From: Xenorhabdus griffiniae
Lineage (GTDB): Bacteria > Pseudomonadota > Gammaproteobacteria > Enterobacterales > Enterobacteriaceae
Assembly: GCF_001028135.1 (NCBI RefSeq)
Contig: NZ_LDNM01000009.1
Coordinates: forward strand, 1-64,000
Direction: 5' to 3'
DNA length: 64,000 nt
Position numbers and translations under genes: made by a program. Positions 9,073-18,715 of this stretch are shown one piece after another. Position 1 is the stretch's first letter. Each line of letters opens with the position of its first letter. The notes under the pieces are model-generated. The model did no database searches. It saw nothing but the letters and a program-made list of their open reading frames with translations, and was not told where the DNA came from.

Positions 9073-11820
9073 ATGTCCACAACCACCATTCTCGCACTTC
9101 AAGGCCTGACTTGTATGCATTGTGTCGGCCGGGTCAAAAAAGCGCTGGAAAAAATACCCGGCGTTGAGCTGACGGATGTGAACCTCAATTATGCCAAAAT
9201 TATCAGTCATGTTTCACCTGATGAATTGATTGCCGCCATTGTTGCCGAAGATTATCAAGCCACGGTTGCCAGCCGACCCGATGTTGTATTGCGCCTGTCA
9301 GGTTTAAGCTGCATGAAATGTGCAAATAAGACACAAAAGGCATTGGAAGCAGTAGAAGGTGTTATCGCCACAGAAGTTGATACCCAAACCGCAAAAATCT
9401 ATGGTAAAGCAGAGAACAGTGCCTTAATTCATGCAGTCGAACAAGCCGGATATCACGCTGAATTAGCCACGGAAGCCGATTGCCCAAAACCTGAGCAGCT
9501 GGCAATACATGTTCCACAGACTCCGGAGTCTTTGGCAGCGGCAATATCTTCGACTCCGGTAGAAACCGTTTCTGTTGAGCACAGCAACAAAAATGATGTG
9601 AGTGGTGATGGCAGCATTCAGCTCCTGCTGGATGGCATGAGCTGTGCAAGCTGTGTCAGCAAGGTACAAAAAGCCCTGCAATCCGTTGATGGCGTGGAAC
9701 ATGCCAGAGTCAATCTCGCGGAAAGAAGCGCATTGGTCACAGGCCACGCTTCACCAAATGCCTTAGTTGAAGCCATCATCAAGGCCGGTTATGGTGCGGA
9801 AATCATTCAGGATGAAACAGAACGCCGTGAGCGTCAGCAACAAATCGCGCAGGCTAATATGCACCGCTTCCGCTGGCAATCGGCCCTTGCGTTAGTGGTT
9901 GGGGTGCCTGTCATGGTGTGGGGTATGATAGGCGACAATATGATACTCACACCAGCAAACCACACCATTTGGCTAACGATTGGTTTGGTGACGCTGGTTG
10001 TAATGATATTTGCAGGCGGGCATTTTTATCGTAATGCGTGGCAAAGTCTAAAAAATGGCAGTGCGACAATGGATACCCTCGTAGCTCTGGGTACTGGCGT
10101 AGCGTGGCTTTATTCAATGAGCGTCAATTTGTGGCCAGAAATTTTTCCACCTCAGGCCCGCCATCTTTATTATGAAGCCAGTGCCATGATCATTGGTTTG
10201 GTCAATCTCGGCCATGCCTTGGAACAACGTGCCCGCCAACGCTCTTCCAAGGCTCTTGAGCGATTATTGGATCTCACTCCACCAACAGCGCGGGTAGTGA
10301 CCTCTGAAGGTGAAAAAACAGTACCACTGGCTGATGTAATGCCCAATATGATACTGCGCCTGACAACAGGAGATCGCGTTCCGGTTGATGGTGAAATTAC
10401 TCAGGGTACAGTTTGGCTGGATGAAGCCATGCTGACCGGTGAGCCTATCCCTCAGCAGAAAACAACGGGCGATACCGTCCATGCCGGCACTGTCGTTCAA
10501 GATGGTACGGTCCTGTTTAAAGCCAATGCGGTTGGTAGCCAGACAACCCTGGCACGCATTATTAAACTTGTTCGTCAGGCACAAAGCAGCAAACCTGAAA
10601 TCGGCCAGTTGGCCGATAAAATATCTGCAATATTTGTGCCTGTTGTTGTTGCTATTGCCCTGATTGCCGGCACGATTTGGTTTTTTATCGGCCCTGCCCC
10701 ACAAATCATGTACGCGCTGGTCATCATGACAACCGTTTTGATTATCGCCTGTCCCTGCGCACTTGGGCTGGCAACCCCCATGTCCATCATCTCAGGGGTA
10801 GGACGGGCAGCCGAATTAGGTGTATTGGTGCGTGATGCTGATGCTTTGCAACATGCCAGTCAACTGGATACGATTGTCTTTGACAAAACAGGCACCTTAA
10901 CTGAAGGTATGCCGCAAGTCACAGAGATCCACACTTTTAATGGTTTTACCGAAGAGCAAGTATTACTGTGGGCCGGTGCATTAGAAAATGGCTCAAGTCA
11001 CCCTCTGGCAAACGCTATTTTATTGCAAGTTGAGGGGCAAAAATTACCCGAAGTACAGACATTCCGAACCCTCGCAGGACTGGGTGTTAAGGGAGAAATT
11101 GGAGAGGTCACGCTGTTATTGGGTAACCCAAAATTGCTTGAGCAGCATCAGATTGAAACCACAGAATTAAAGCCATTAGTTGCAGCACAAGCAGAAAAAG
11201 GCATCACACCTGTTATTCTGTCAGCCAATGGCAAAATCGCTGCCCTGTTTTCTATTCGTGATCCCTTGCGGCAGGATACTGTTTCTGCCCTGCAACGCTT
11301 ACATCACCAAGGCTATCGTTTGGTTATGTTAACAGGAGATAATCCTGCCACAGCAAATGCTATCGCCCAAGAAGCAGGTATTGACCAGGTGATTGCTGGT
11401 GTTTTGCCTGATGGCAAAGCCGCAGCCATTCAGTCACTGCAATCAGAAGGCAGGAAAGTGGCGATGGTCGGCGATGGCATAAATGACGCCCCTGCATTAG
11501 CGCAAGCGGATGTCGGCATCGCAATGGGAAGCGGTAGTGATATCGCCATCGAAACCGCAACAATTACCCTGATGCGCCATAGTCTGCACGGGGTTGCCGA
11601 TGCAGTTGAATTATCCCGTGGTACATTGCGTAATATGAAACAAAACCTATTTGGTGCCTTTGTCTACAATACATTGGGTATTCCAATCGCAGCCGGTATT
11701 TTATTCCCGTTCACTGGCACTTTACTAAACCCTGTCGTTGCAGGTGCGGCCATGGCATTATCTTCTATTACTGTTGTTAGTAATGCCAATCGCTTATTGC
11801 GCTTCAAGCCTAAATCCTGA
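9073..11820 (+). CDS. copA: CopA, copper(I)-exporting P1B-type ATPase with three metal-binding domains
   Basis: Inner-membrane ATPase pumping monovalent copper to the periplasm; 915 residues against about 834 in E. coli. Three N-terminal HMA domains carry the pairs Cys14-x2-Cys17, Cys80-x2-Cys83 and Cys191-x2-Cys194, one more than E. coli CopA. The transmembrane metal site Cys560-Pro-Cys562, the phosphorylation motif DKTGT (Asp604), TGDN and [10 protein letters not shown] are intact. The ATG at 9073 has a strong ribosome-binding site. Between the second and third HMA domains lies a -1 slippery heptamer C_CCA_AAA (9483-9489) followed at once by a stop in the new frame. This is the same arrangement that in E. 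coli yields the chaperone CopA(Z); see the separate feature. Confidence 0.97.
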   Translation: MSTTTILALQGLTCMHCVGRVKKALEKIPGVELTDVNLNYAKIISHVSPDELIAAIVAEDYQATVASRPDVVLRLSGLSCMKCANKTQKALEAVEGVIATEVDTQTAKIYGKAENSALIHAVEQAGYHAELATEADCPKPEQLAIHVPQTPESLAAAISSTPVETVSVEHSNKNDVSGDGSIQLLLDGMSCASCVSKVQKALQSVDGVEHARVNLAERSALVTGHASPNALVEAIIKAGYGAEIIQDETERRERQQQIAQANMHRFRWQSALALVVGVPVMVWGMIGDNMILTPANHTIWLTIGLVTLVVMIFAGGHFYRNAWQSLKNGSATMDTLVALGTGVAWLYSMSVNLWPEIFPPQARHLYYEASAMIIGLVNLGHALEQRARQRSSKALERLLDLTPPTARVVTSEGEKTVPLADVMPNMILRLTTGDRVPVDGEITQGTVWLDEAMLTGEPIPQQKTTGDTVHAGTVVQDGTVLFKANAVGSQTTLARIIKLVRQAQSSKPEIGQLADKISAIFVPVVVAIALIAGTIWFFIGPAPQIMYALVIMTTVLIIACPCALGLATPMSIISGVGRAAELGVLVRDADALQHASQLDTIVFDKTGTLTEGMPQVTEIHTFNGFTEEQVLLWAGALENGSSHPLANAILLQVEGQKLPEVQTFRTLAGLGVKGEIGEVTLLLGNPKLLEQHQIETTELKPLVAAQAEKGITPVILSANGKIAALFSIRDPLRQDTVSALQRLHHQGYRLVMLTGDNPATANAIAQEAGIDQVIAGVLPDGKAAAIQSLQSEGRKVAMVGDGINDAPALAQADVGIAMGSGSDIAIETATITLMRHSLHGVADAVELSRGTLRNMKQNLFGAFVYNTLGIPIAAGILFPFTGTLLNPVVAGAAMALSSITVVSNANRLLRFKPKS
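9483..9559 (+). promoter_or_regulatory. Probable programmed -1 frameshift site in copA
   Basis: The in-frame heptamer C_CCA_AAA at 9483-9489 (Pro138-Lys139) allows both tRNAs to re-pair after a -1 slip. The next codons then read ACC and TGA (9492-9494), giving a 140-residue protein with HMA domains 1 and 2. Downstream is a 14-bp perfect palindrome (9518-9531). A second copy of gactccgg at 9552-9559 can pair with ccggagtc at 9523-9530, so competing hairpins or a pseudoknot are possible. E. coli copA frameshifts at C_CCA_AAG in the equivalent linker. The stimulatory structure here is inferred. Confidence 0.7.
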
Positions 11821-11851
11821 CCTAATATTCAGGAAATTTTATTTTTCCCAT

Positions 11852-11882
11852 GAAAAGCTAAACCTATTTCGTTTAGCTTTTC
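11852..11882 (+). terminator. copA intrinsic terminator
   Basis: 12-bp perfect stem (gaaaagctaaac at 11852-11863, gtttagcttttc at 11871-11882) with a 7-nt loop and a T-rich right arm, 31 bases after the copA stop. Confidence 0.8.
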
Positions 11883-11961
11883 ATCCCGCACTTTTCCCTC
11901 TTTCTTGTTGGTGATTAACCGGTTAGCATACCGCCCAATGCCAGCTATTGGAGTATGTAAT

Positions 11962-12774
11962 ATGGGAAAATTAATGACCTATTTCAGTAAAATATTGGGA
12001 TTCAATTCCCAACGGCATTACCCTTATCCGGCTTTTGACATCAATTTAAATAATAATAAACAATTACATATTGTTGGCAGCATTCATATGGGTACTAAAA
12101 ACATGTCCCCACTTTCTGAGGTATTGCTGGAACAGTTAGAGCAAGCGGATGCGCTGATTGTCGAGGCAGATATCACGCAGGCCAATTCCCCTTTCAAGGA
12201 AACATTTCCTGAACAGATCGAACTATCACAACGTTTATCTCCCGAACATTTTGCCTGTTTGCAACACTATTGCCGAGAAATTCAACATCCTGTCACGTTG
12301 CTGGATCCATTGCCATCGTGGCAAGTCGCATTGATATTACAGGCTGCCCAAGCCCAATATTTGGGGTTACAACCTCAATATGGTATCGATTGCCAATTAC
12401 TGAACAGTGCAAAAGCACTCAATAAACCCATTATCGAATTGGAAGGGACTGATGCACAAGTTAACCTTCTCACCAACTTACTAAACGGTGGGATTTCACT
12501 ATTGGAAGATACCATCACCCATTGGCATACTAATGCCCGCGCTTTACAGACTATGATTAGCTGGTGGATGAATTACAAACCGGAGAAACAGAATCAGGTA
12601 ATACCCATGACATTCTGCGAAGAGATTTATCAAACCTTAATGGCTGAACGCAACCGTCAATGGAGTGAGCAGTTACATAACTTACCAGCAGGAAAATATT
12701 TGGTTACAGTAGGGGCCTTACACCTCCACGGCGAGAACAACTTACGACAGATGCTGGCAAAACCACAAACATAG
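11962..12774 (+). CDS. ybaP: YbaP, TraB/GumN-family protein
   Basis: Member of the TraB/GumN (erythromycin-esterase-like or Tiki-like) family, 270 residues with the chosen start; the physiological role in enterobacteria is unknown. The ATG at 11962 is preferred to the upstream ATG at 11905 because GGAG sits eight bases ahead (11950-11953) and the length then matches E. coli YbaP (264). Conserved elements are the GSIHMG motif near residue 44, the acidic VEAD segment, the internal HWHTNAR block and a C-terminal VGALHLHGE. The paired GSIHMG/GALHL histidines resemble the metal-binding motifs proposed for TIKI-type metalloproteases. No signal peptide is obvious. Confidence 0.88.
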   Translation: MGKLMTYFSKILGFNSQRHYPYPAFDINLNNNKQLHIVGSIHMGTKNMSPLSEVLLEQLEQADALIVEADITQANSPFKETFPEQIELSQRLSPEHFACLQHYCREIQHPVTLLDPLPSWQVALILQAAQAQYLGLQPQYGIDCQLLNSAKALNKPIIELEGTDAQVNLLTNLLNGGISLLEDTITHWHTNARALQTMISWWMNYKPEKQNQVIPMTFCEEIYQTLMAERNRQWSEQLHNLPAGKYLVTVGALHLHGENNLRQMLAKPQT

Positions 12775-12849
12775 CAACTTCATCTGTTTCATTCTGAAAA
12801 CTAATTATTACGGATAAGCAGTTATAAACTGATCGTTATAGGAAAAAAT

Positions 12850-13326
12850 ATGACCCCCGCTGTTATCTTGCTGGAAAAACAAAAAATTAATTTCAAACTT
12901 CATCCTTATGACCACGATGTCAATGAACATAATTTTGGTGATGAAGTGGTGAAAAAACTCGGTTTAGATGCTAATCAGGTTTTTAAAACACTGTTGGTCG
13001 CATTGAATGGTGATCCTAAAAATCTGGCTGTCGCCGTGACGCCGGTCTCTGGGCAACTCGATTTGAAAAAAGTGGCTAAAGTTTTCAGGGCCAAAAAGGC
13101 AGAGATGGCCGATCCTCAACTGGCACAAAAAGTAACAGGTTATTTAGTCGGTGGCATTAGCCCGTTGGGACAGAAAAAGCGTCTACCTACCGTGATTGAC
13201 AGCCAGGCGCAAACCTTGCCAACCCTATTTATCTCTGGTGGTAAACGTGGTTTAGATATTGAATTGTCTCCCATAGACTTATGCCAATTACTTAATTGTT
13301 CATTTGCTGATATTGCTAAAATTTGA
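12850..13326 (+). CDS. ybaK: YbaK, Cys-tRNA(Pro)/Cys-tRNA(Cys) deacylase
   Basis: Trans-editing enzyme that hydrolyses Cys-tRNA(Pro) formed when prolyl-tRNA synthetase mischarges cysteine. 158 residues, one fewer than E. coli, with a single YbaK/EbsC domain. The catalytic-pocket lysine is in QVFKTLL, and [10 protein letters not shown] plus the closing [12 protein letters not shown] segment match the family. It follows ybaP by 75 bases; the spacing contains no recognisable copy of the ChiX small RNA that lies nearby in E. coli. Confidence 0.95.
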   Translation: MTPAVILLEKQKINFKLHPYDHDVNEHNFGDEVVKKLGLDANQVFKTLLVALNGDPKNLAVAVTPVSGQLDLKKVAKVFRAKKAEMADPQLAQKVTGYLVGGISPLGQKKRLPTVIDSQAQTLPTLFISGGKRGLDIELSPIDLCQLLNCSFADIAKI

Positions 13327-13450
13327 AAATTTATTGCCATTCTCGCTGAATTTTTTCGAGCTGGCGCTGTTTTTTCTAAAACAGGGGCTTGTGATAAACA
13401 ACAATGTCGATACACGTTCCTCACAGTGCAAAAATCATTAATTACGCTGC
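13327..13450. other. Spacer between ybaK and the 105-bp repeat element
   Basis: No gene is supported here. A weak hairpin (ctgtttt and aaaacag, about 13367-13384) with U-rich loop bases may end ybaK transcription. The apparent 131-codon leftward frame across 13140-13535 runs through ybaK and the repeat and has no protein-like features. Confidence 0.4.
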
Positions 13451-13555
13451 TATACTCGATAAACTTCAAGTTGCAATCCGCCAGACGCCGCGAGGCCTTA
13501 TATTTCCCCGCTGTGCGGGGAAATATAACACGCATCTTGAAGTTGGATTGGTATA
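13451..13555 (+). repeat. 105-bp palindromic element, copy A
   Basis: Begins TATAC and ends GTATA; about 24 bp at each end form imperfect inverted repeats sharing AACTTCAAG. The centre is a strong hairpin, tatatttccccgc against gcggggaaatata (13500-13527). Copy B at 22474-22578 has the same length and orientation and differs at only about seven positions. Copy A lies four bases past the ushA stop, between convergent ybaK and ushA, and its hairpin could end their transcripts. The TA-flanked ends suggest a non-autonomous MITE related to IS630/mariner elements; that origin is inferred. Confidence 0.85.
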
Positions 13556-13559
13556 TTGA

Positions 13560-15227
13560 TCAGTTGTTATTATTTATATGAATTTCACCTTTCGGTTCAT
13601 AATCAGAAGCTTTTAATGGAGAATGTTTTTCAATATATCGTTTCAATACTTCAGCATCAACAAACCCTGTATCAACATAACCAGGCAAATTATCAATCCG
13701 TGGATAACCATCTCCGCCAATCGCATTAAAGTTCAACGTTGCCATGCGGTAAGTTTTATTTGGATCTAATGGCTTACCACCGATTTTTACCTCACTGATA
13801 TTCTTACCATCCTTCACGAAACTCACATTATAGAACTGACCATAAGCGCCAGAATCCTTTTCCATATTGGCAACAGCCGTCAAATAGGACAAAACTTCGC
13901 TACCTTTGAAGTCCACATAAACCACTTGGTTAGCAAATGGGTGAACTTTCATAACATCCTTGTAAGTAATATTTCCTGCTTCAATCGAGTCACGAATTCC
14001 ACCACCGCTCATCACTGCAAAATCAGCGCTTGTTCGTTCCATCTGAGCAGCTAATACAAGGTGGGCCATATTCGTTTGCACGAAACGCACCTTACTGCGA
14101 TCACCTTCTAATTTGTTATCTACTGAGCCTACTTTCACATTCAGGATCTGGCTGCCCTTGTCTTCATAAGGTGTCAGCAACTTAAGCATTTCAGGATTTT
14201 GCTTAATTTCATGGGTATAGTAAACACGCTCCGTACTGCCATCTTCTTTTGTTACTTTTTTCTTTAAGTTAATAGGGATCAATTGATAATGAACCAACTT
14301 AAATTCACCATTACGGAATTGAAAATCAGCCCGACCTACATATTTCCCCCATTCGTGAGCCTGAACAATCCATGTGCCATTTTGGTGATCAGGAGAACAA
14401 GGTGTACCCGGAACATAATCTACTTGTTTATCGTTTTTATTCTCCGCAGACATACACACCGGATCTTGTGAATGCCCTCCCACAATCATATTCAAATAAC
14501 CCGCAGGCAAACTACGTGCCATTTCAACATCTCCCGGCGCATTCGTGCCATGATGACCATCGTCATAGTGCCCCATGTGGGTTGCCGCAATAATCACGTC
14601 CGGCTTTTCACTCTTTTTCAGCTCTTCAATAACTTTTTTGGCTTCTTCGGCTGGAACACGGAATTCAACATCTGGAAAATTAGCCGGATTACCGATTTTC
14701 GCGGTGTCATCGGTTGTCAGGCCAAGAACCGCTATTTTCACGCCTTGCTTATCAAAAATAACATATGGCTTAAACAGGCGCTTGCCTGTGCTGGTTTGGT
14801 AAATATTGGCAGAGAGAAAGGGGAAGTTTGCCCATTTTTGTTGCTGAAACAATACATTTAAGGGTTTATCAAATTCATGGTTCCCCAATGCCATTGCATC
14901 GTATCCCACCAGATTCATGCCTTTAAAATCGGGTTCCGCATCTTGCATATCTGATTCCGGGACACCGGTGTTAATGTCACCACCTGACAATAACAATACG
15001 CTGCCTCCTTTCTTGGCAACTTCCTGACGAATGGAATCTACCACCGTTTTTTGAGCCGCCAAACCATACTCACCATAATCGTTATGCCAGAAATGACCAT
15101 GATGGTCGTTAGTGTGCAAGATGGTAATGTCATAGGTTTTATCTTTTTCCCAGGCGTTTGCAATTAACGGTGCCAGTGACAGCGAAACTGCAAGGGCACA
15201 AATTGACGCTTTAAACGATAATTTCAT
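13560..15227 (-). CDS. ushA: UshA, periplasmic UDP-sugar hydrolase / 5'-nucleotidase
   Basis: Bifunctional periplasmic enzyme that hydrolyses UDP-sugars and nucleotides so that nucleosides can be salvaged; 555 residues against 550 in E. coli. The signal peptide is residues 1-25, cleaved after IANA. The metallophosphoesterase domain has HTNDHHGHF and GNHEFD. The C-terminal nucleotidase domain has GGGIRDS and the substrate clamp region ending NFNAIGGDGYPR. Two dimetal-ligand histidine motifs (THMGHYDDG and VGGHSQD) are present. Transcription diverges from fsr, as in E. coli. Confidence 0.97.
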   Translation of the reverse strand: MKLSFKASICALAVSLSLAPLIANAWEKDKTYDITILHTNDHHGHFWHNDYGEYGLAAQKTVVDSIRQEVAKKGGSVLLLSGGDINTGVPESDMQDAEPDFKGMNLVGYDAMALGNHEFDKPLNVLFQQQKWANFPFLSANIYQTSTGKRLFKPYVIFDKQGVKIAVLGLTTDDTAKIGNPANFPDVEFRVPAEEAKKVIEELKKSEKPDVIIAATHMGHYDDGHHGTNAPGDVEMARSLPAGYLNMIVGGHSQDPVCMSAENKNDKQVDYVPGTPCSPDHQNGTWIVQAHEWGKYVGRADFQFRNGEFKLVHYQLIPINLKKKVTKEDGSTERVYYTHEIKQNPEMLKLLTPYEDKGSQILNVKVGSVDNKLEGDRSKVRFVQTNMAHLVLAAQMERTSADFAVMSGGGIRDSIEAGNITYKDVMKVHPFANQVVYVDFKGSEVLSYLTAVANMEKDSGAYGQFYNVSFVKDGKNISEVKIGGKPLDPNKTYRMATLNFNAIGGDGYPRIDNLPGYVDTGFVDAEVLKRYIEKHSPLKASDYEPKGEIHINNNN

Positions 15228-15467
15228 GGGGTATCTCCATGTATTTTAAAACTTTATTAGTTATATGATGGTGGTGGCTTATCCCTTTCAAACCGCAGCT
15301 TAAAAGATTTCACCTTTTTGATATTGCGGTCAAATTATATAGGTATCAATAAAAAGTTTGTTAATTATCTAAGATGTATTATGGTGTAAAAATTAGACAA
15401 CAACTCAACAAACCTAAAAATTCACCCTACAAATTTTGTTGATAATGACAGCGATAAGCGAATAAAT

Positions 15468-16685
15468 ATGAGTGAAAAAAGTCAAAAAAATCCTTTTCCA
15501 ACTGCACCAACAAAAACACAGCGGACAGTTTTTTCAATTCTCGGGGCTATCAGCTTATCCCATATGCTGAATGATATGATTCAATCGTTAATTCTGGCTA
15601 TTTATCCACTGCTGCAATCTGAATTTACTCTCAGTTTTGTTCAGGTCGGAATGATAACTCTGACCTATCAGGTAACCGCATCCTTATTGCAGCCTGTTAT
15701 CGGTTTGTATACTGATAAACATCCGCAACCCTATTCACTGCCTATCGGTATGGGATTTACCTTATCTGGTTTGCTTCTATTAGCTTATGCGGAAAGTTTT
15801 CCAATGATATTAATGGCTGCCGCATTGGTCGGTACGGGGTCATCCGTTTTTCATCCAGAATCGTCACGAGTCGCACGCATGGCTTCGGGTGGACGTCATG
15901 GACTGGCCCAATCTTTATTTCAAGTAGGGGGAAATTTAGGCAGTTCATTGGGACCACTGTTAGCTGCTATTTTTATTGCGCCTTACGGCAAGGGAAACAT
16001 CAGTTGGTTTTCCCTGGCAGCACTGCTGGCTATCGTGATCCTCTTGCAAGTCAGCCAATGGTATAAGATGCAGCATCGGGTTATTTTCCCCCTGTCTTCT
16101 CGTACTCATTCCCTGCCAACGCTGCCTAGAAAAACCATTATAAATTCTTTTGCCATTCTTCTATTACTGGTTTTCTCCAAGTACTTCTACCTAGCCAGTA
16201 TCAGTAACTACTATACCTTTTATCTGATGCAGAAATTTGGCTTATCCGTACAAAATGCCCAGATCCATCTATTTATCTTTTTATTTGCCGTCGCGGCAGG
16301 TACTCTGATCGGAGGACCCGTTGGGGATAGGATAGGCCGGAAATATGTCATTTGGGGTTCAATTCTTGGCGTTGCACCTTTTACCCTGCTGTTACCTTAT
16401 ACTTCTTTGTTCTGGACAAGCATATTAACGGTCATTATTGGCATAATATTAGCCTCTGCATTTTCTGCAATTTTAGTCTATGCCCAAGAACTCATCCCCG
16501 GTAAAACAGGTATGATAGCAGGTTTGTTCTTTGGTCTGGCATTTGGAATGGGTGGCATTGGAGCTGCCGTACTTGGCTATGTCACAGATAAGACCAGCAT
16601 AGAATTGGTTTACAAAATTTGTGCTTTTCTACCCCTTCTTGGTATTTTTACACTGTTATTGCCAAATATAGAAAAGAACCCTTGA
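15468..16685 (+). CDS. fsr: Fsr, fosmidomycin-resistance MFS efflux protein
   Basis: Twelve-helix MFS exporter, 405 residues, almost identical in length to E. coli Fsr (406), whose overexpression confers fosmidomycin resistance. The N-terminal SLSHMLNDMIQSLILAIYPLL block is the Fsr hallmark. The motif A-like segment GDRIGRKYVIWG lies after helix 8. The natural substrate is unknown. The gene is divergent from ushA across a 240-base AT-rich control region. Confidence 0.92.
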   Translation: MSEKSQKNPFPTAPTKTQRTVFSILGAISLSHMLNDMIQSLILAIYPLLQSEFTLSFVQVGMITLTYQVTASLLQPVIGLYTDKHPQPYSLPIGMGFTLSGLLLLAYAESFPMILMAAALVGTGSSVFHPESSRVARMASGGRHGLAQSLFQVGGNLGSSLGPLLAAIFIAPYGKGNISWFSLAALLAIVILLQVSQWYKMQHRVIFPLSSRTHSLPTLPRKTIINSFAILLLLVFSKYFYLASISNYYTFYLMQKFGLSVQNAQIHLFIFLFAVAAGTLIGGPVGDRIGRKYVIWGSILGVAPFTLLLPYTSLFWTSILTVIIGIILASAFSAILVYAQELIPGKTGMIAGLFFGLAFGMGGIGAAVLGYVTDKTSIELVYKICAFLPLLGIFTLLLPNIEKNP

Positions 16686-16924
16686 AAAAACCAAGTAAAA
16701 TCCTGAGTAAGCATCATAATTGTTACGCTATTTTTCTTTGTAAACAAGCGTAACTAATGGCAATATATACATTAAATTACATTAAAATGGTATTTAAGTG
16801 GATTTTCCTTGCTTTTAGCATTCAATATGTTTTTTTGTAATCTTATCTTTAATTATTTATAAAATAAATTATTACCTCACCTAACCATACAATTTATTAT
16901 ACTCGCTACCCAGAAGGAGCCTTG

Positions 16925-18637
16925 ATGGAGCATTCGACACCTCTTATCACGACCATTGTTGGCGGTTTTGTTCTTGCCTATCTGCTTGGCATGCTTGCGC
17001 AACGTTTGAAAATCTCACCTCTGGTAGGATACCTTGTAGCCGGTGTGCTAGCGGGTCCCTTTACCCCTGGTTTTGTTGCCGATACCTCTTTAGCTCCAGA
17101 ACTTTCAGAAATTGGCGTGATCTTATTGATGTTTGGTGTCGGTCTACATTTTTCACTTAAAGATTTGTTAGCCGTCAAATCCATCGCCATTCCTGGTGCT
17201 ATCGCCCAAATTGCCGTTGCAACCTTATTGGGTACCGGATTATCAATGCTGCTCGGTTGGGAGTTACTCAGCGGTATTGTATTTGGTCTCTGCCTGTCTA
17301 CCGCCAGTACAGTGGTATTGCTCAGGGCATTAGAAGAACGACAGCTCGTTGATAGTCAGAGAGGGCAAATTGCCATCGGTTGGTTAATTGTTGAAGATCT
17401 GGCGATGGTACTGACATTAGTCTTACTTCCTGCGGCAGCAGGAATTATGGACAGCCACAACGCCAATATTGGCCAATTGTTATTGAAGATATTCCTTACC
17501 GTTGGCAAAGTCATTGCCTTTATTTTGTTGATGATCTTCGTCGGCCGCCGTGTCATTCCCTGGTTACTGGCAAAAACGGCTGCTACAGGCTCGCGTGAAT
17601 TATTCACGCTGGCTGTACTTGCCATTGCATTAGGGGTTGCTTACGGTGCGGTAACACTATTTGATGCTTCATTTGCCCTCGGTGCATTCTTCGCTGGCAT
17701 GGTATTGAATGAGTCAGAATTGAGCCACCGGGCTGCGCAGGATACTTTACCGTTAAGGGATGCTTTCGCAGTTCTTTTCTTTGTTTCTGTTGGCATGCTG
17801 TTTGACCCTATGGTCTTACTCCAACAGCCTCTGGCGATTATAGGAACCCTTGCTATTATTATCATTGGCAAGTCATTAGCTGCCATGCTATTGGTCAAAA
17901 TGTTTGGCCACTCACGACGGACAGCCCTGACCATCTCTGCCAGCCTCGCCCAAATAGGTGAATTTGCCTTTATTCTCGCCGGGCTTGCTGTCACGCTGGG
18001 ATTCCTGGATGGCGAAGCCCGTAACCTTGTACTGGCTGGTGCCATTATTTCAATCATGTTGAATCCTGTTCTGTTCAGTTTACTGGATCGTTATCTGGAA
18101 AAAACAGAAACCATTGAAGAACAATTACTCGAAGAAACGCTGGAAGAGGAAACTCAAATCCCTGTCGATATTTGTGGTCACGCCATTGTGGTGGGTTATG
18201 GCCGGGTAGGTCGTCAACTTTGCCAGCGTTTACAAGAAAAAGACTTCCCAGTTGTGGTTATTGAAGATACACGTACCCGATTTGAAGAGTTAGGTGGAGT
18301 GGGTATCAGTGCCATAATGGGTAACGCCGTCAATAAAGAGATCATGGCCCTGGCACGGCTTGATTGTGCTTATATGTTATTCCTGACAATCCCCAATGGT
18401 TATGAAGCGGGTGAAATTGTTGCGAATGCCAGAGAAATCAGGCCCGATATTAATATCATTGTCCGTGCCCATTATGATGATGAAATCACTTACATTACGG
18501 AGCGTGGCACTAGTCACATTATCATTGGTGAACATGAAATAGCACGGGCAATGGCTGAATCGCTACCCGAATATGAAGAGGGTTGTCCAATGGAGCCACC
18601 ATCACTACATTCGTCAGAGACGCCATCATCAACATAA
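16925..18637 (+). CDS. ybaL: YbaL, CPA2-type cation/proton antiporter with RCK domain
   Basis: KefC-like monovalent cation:proton antiporter of the inner membrane, 570 residues. About twelve helices (residues 1-390) precede an acidic linker (TEEQLLEETLEEE region) and a C-terminal RCK/TrkA-N domain starting at HAIVVGYGRVGRQL with a Rossmann GYGRVG loop. The ATG at 16925 is chosen over the TTG at 16922 because AGGAG lies just upstream and the N-terminus then matches E. coli YbaL. The transported ion and the ligand are not established. It is convergent with gsk. Confidence 0.93.
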   Translation: MEHSTPLITTIVGGFVLAYLLGMLAQRLKISPLVGYLVAGVLAGPFTPGFVADTSLAPELSEIGVILLMFGVGLHFSLKDLLAVKSIAIPGAIAQIAVATLLGTGLSMLLGWELLSGIVFGLCLSTASTVVLLRALEERQLVDSQRGQIAIGWLIVEDLAMVLTLVLLPAAAGIMDSHNANIGQLLLKIFLTVGKVIAFILLMIFVGRRVIPWLLAKTAATGSRELFTLAVLAIALGVAYGAVTLFDASFALGAFFAGMVLNESELSHRAAQDTLPLRDAFAVLFFVSVGMLFDPMVLLQQPLAIIGTLAIIIIGKSLAAMLLVKMFGHSRRTALTISASLAQIGEFAFILAGLAVTLGFLDGEARNLVLAGAIISIMLNPVLFSLLDRYLEKTETIEEQLLEETLEEETQIPVDICGHAIVVGYGRVGRQLCQRLQEKDFPVVVIEDTRTRFEELGGVGISAIMGNAVNKEIMALARLDCAYMLFLTIPNGYEAGEIVANAREIRPDINIIVRAHYDDEITYITERGTSHIIIGEHEIARAMAESLPEYEEGCPMEPPSLHSSETPSST

Positions 18638-18649
18638 CTTGCGAGCCAC

Positions 18650-18677
18650 GAAATATCCCCACGTATGGGGATATTTC
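18650..18677. terminator. Shared terminator hairpin of ybaL and gsk
   Basis: 11-bp perfect stem (gaaatatcccc at 18650-18660, ggggatatttc at 18667-18677) with a 6-nt loop, lying between the convergent stops of ybaL and gsk. Confidence 0.7.
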
Positions 18678-18715
18678 CATAAAAACAGTGAAGACAATCT
18701 CTCAGGTCAGCAAAA

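Noticed and set aside
10264..10704. 146-codon minus-strand frame inside copA
   Set aside because: Antisense shadow of the conserved CopA ATPase core.
12775..12849. Possible ChiX small RNA near ybaK-ybaP
   Set aside because: The interval lacks the ChiX seed, stem or terminator and is too short for the gene.
13140..13535. 131-codon minus-strand frame
   Set aside because: It runs through ybaK coding sequence and the 105-bp repeat; length is accidental.
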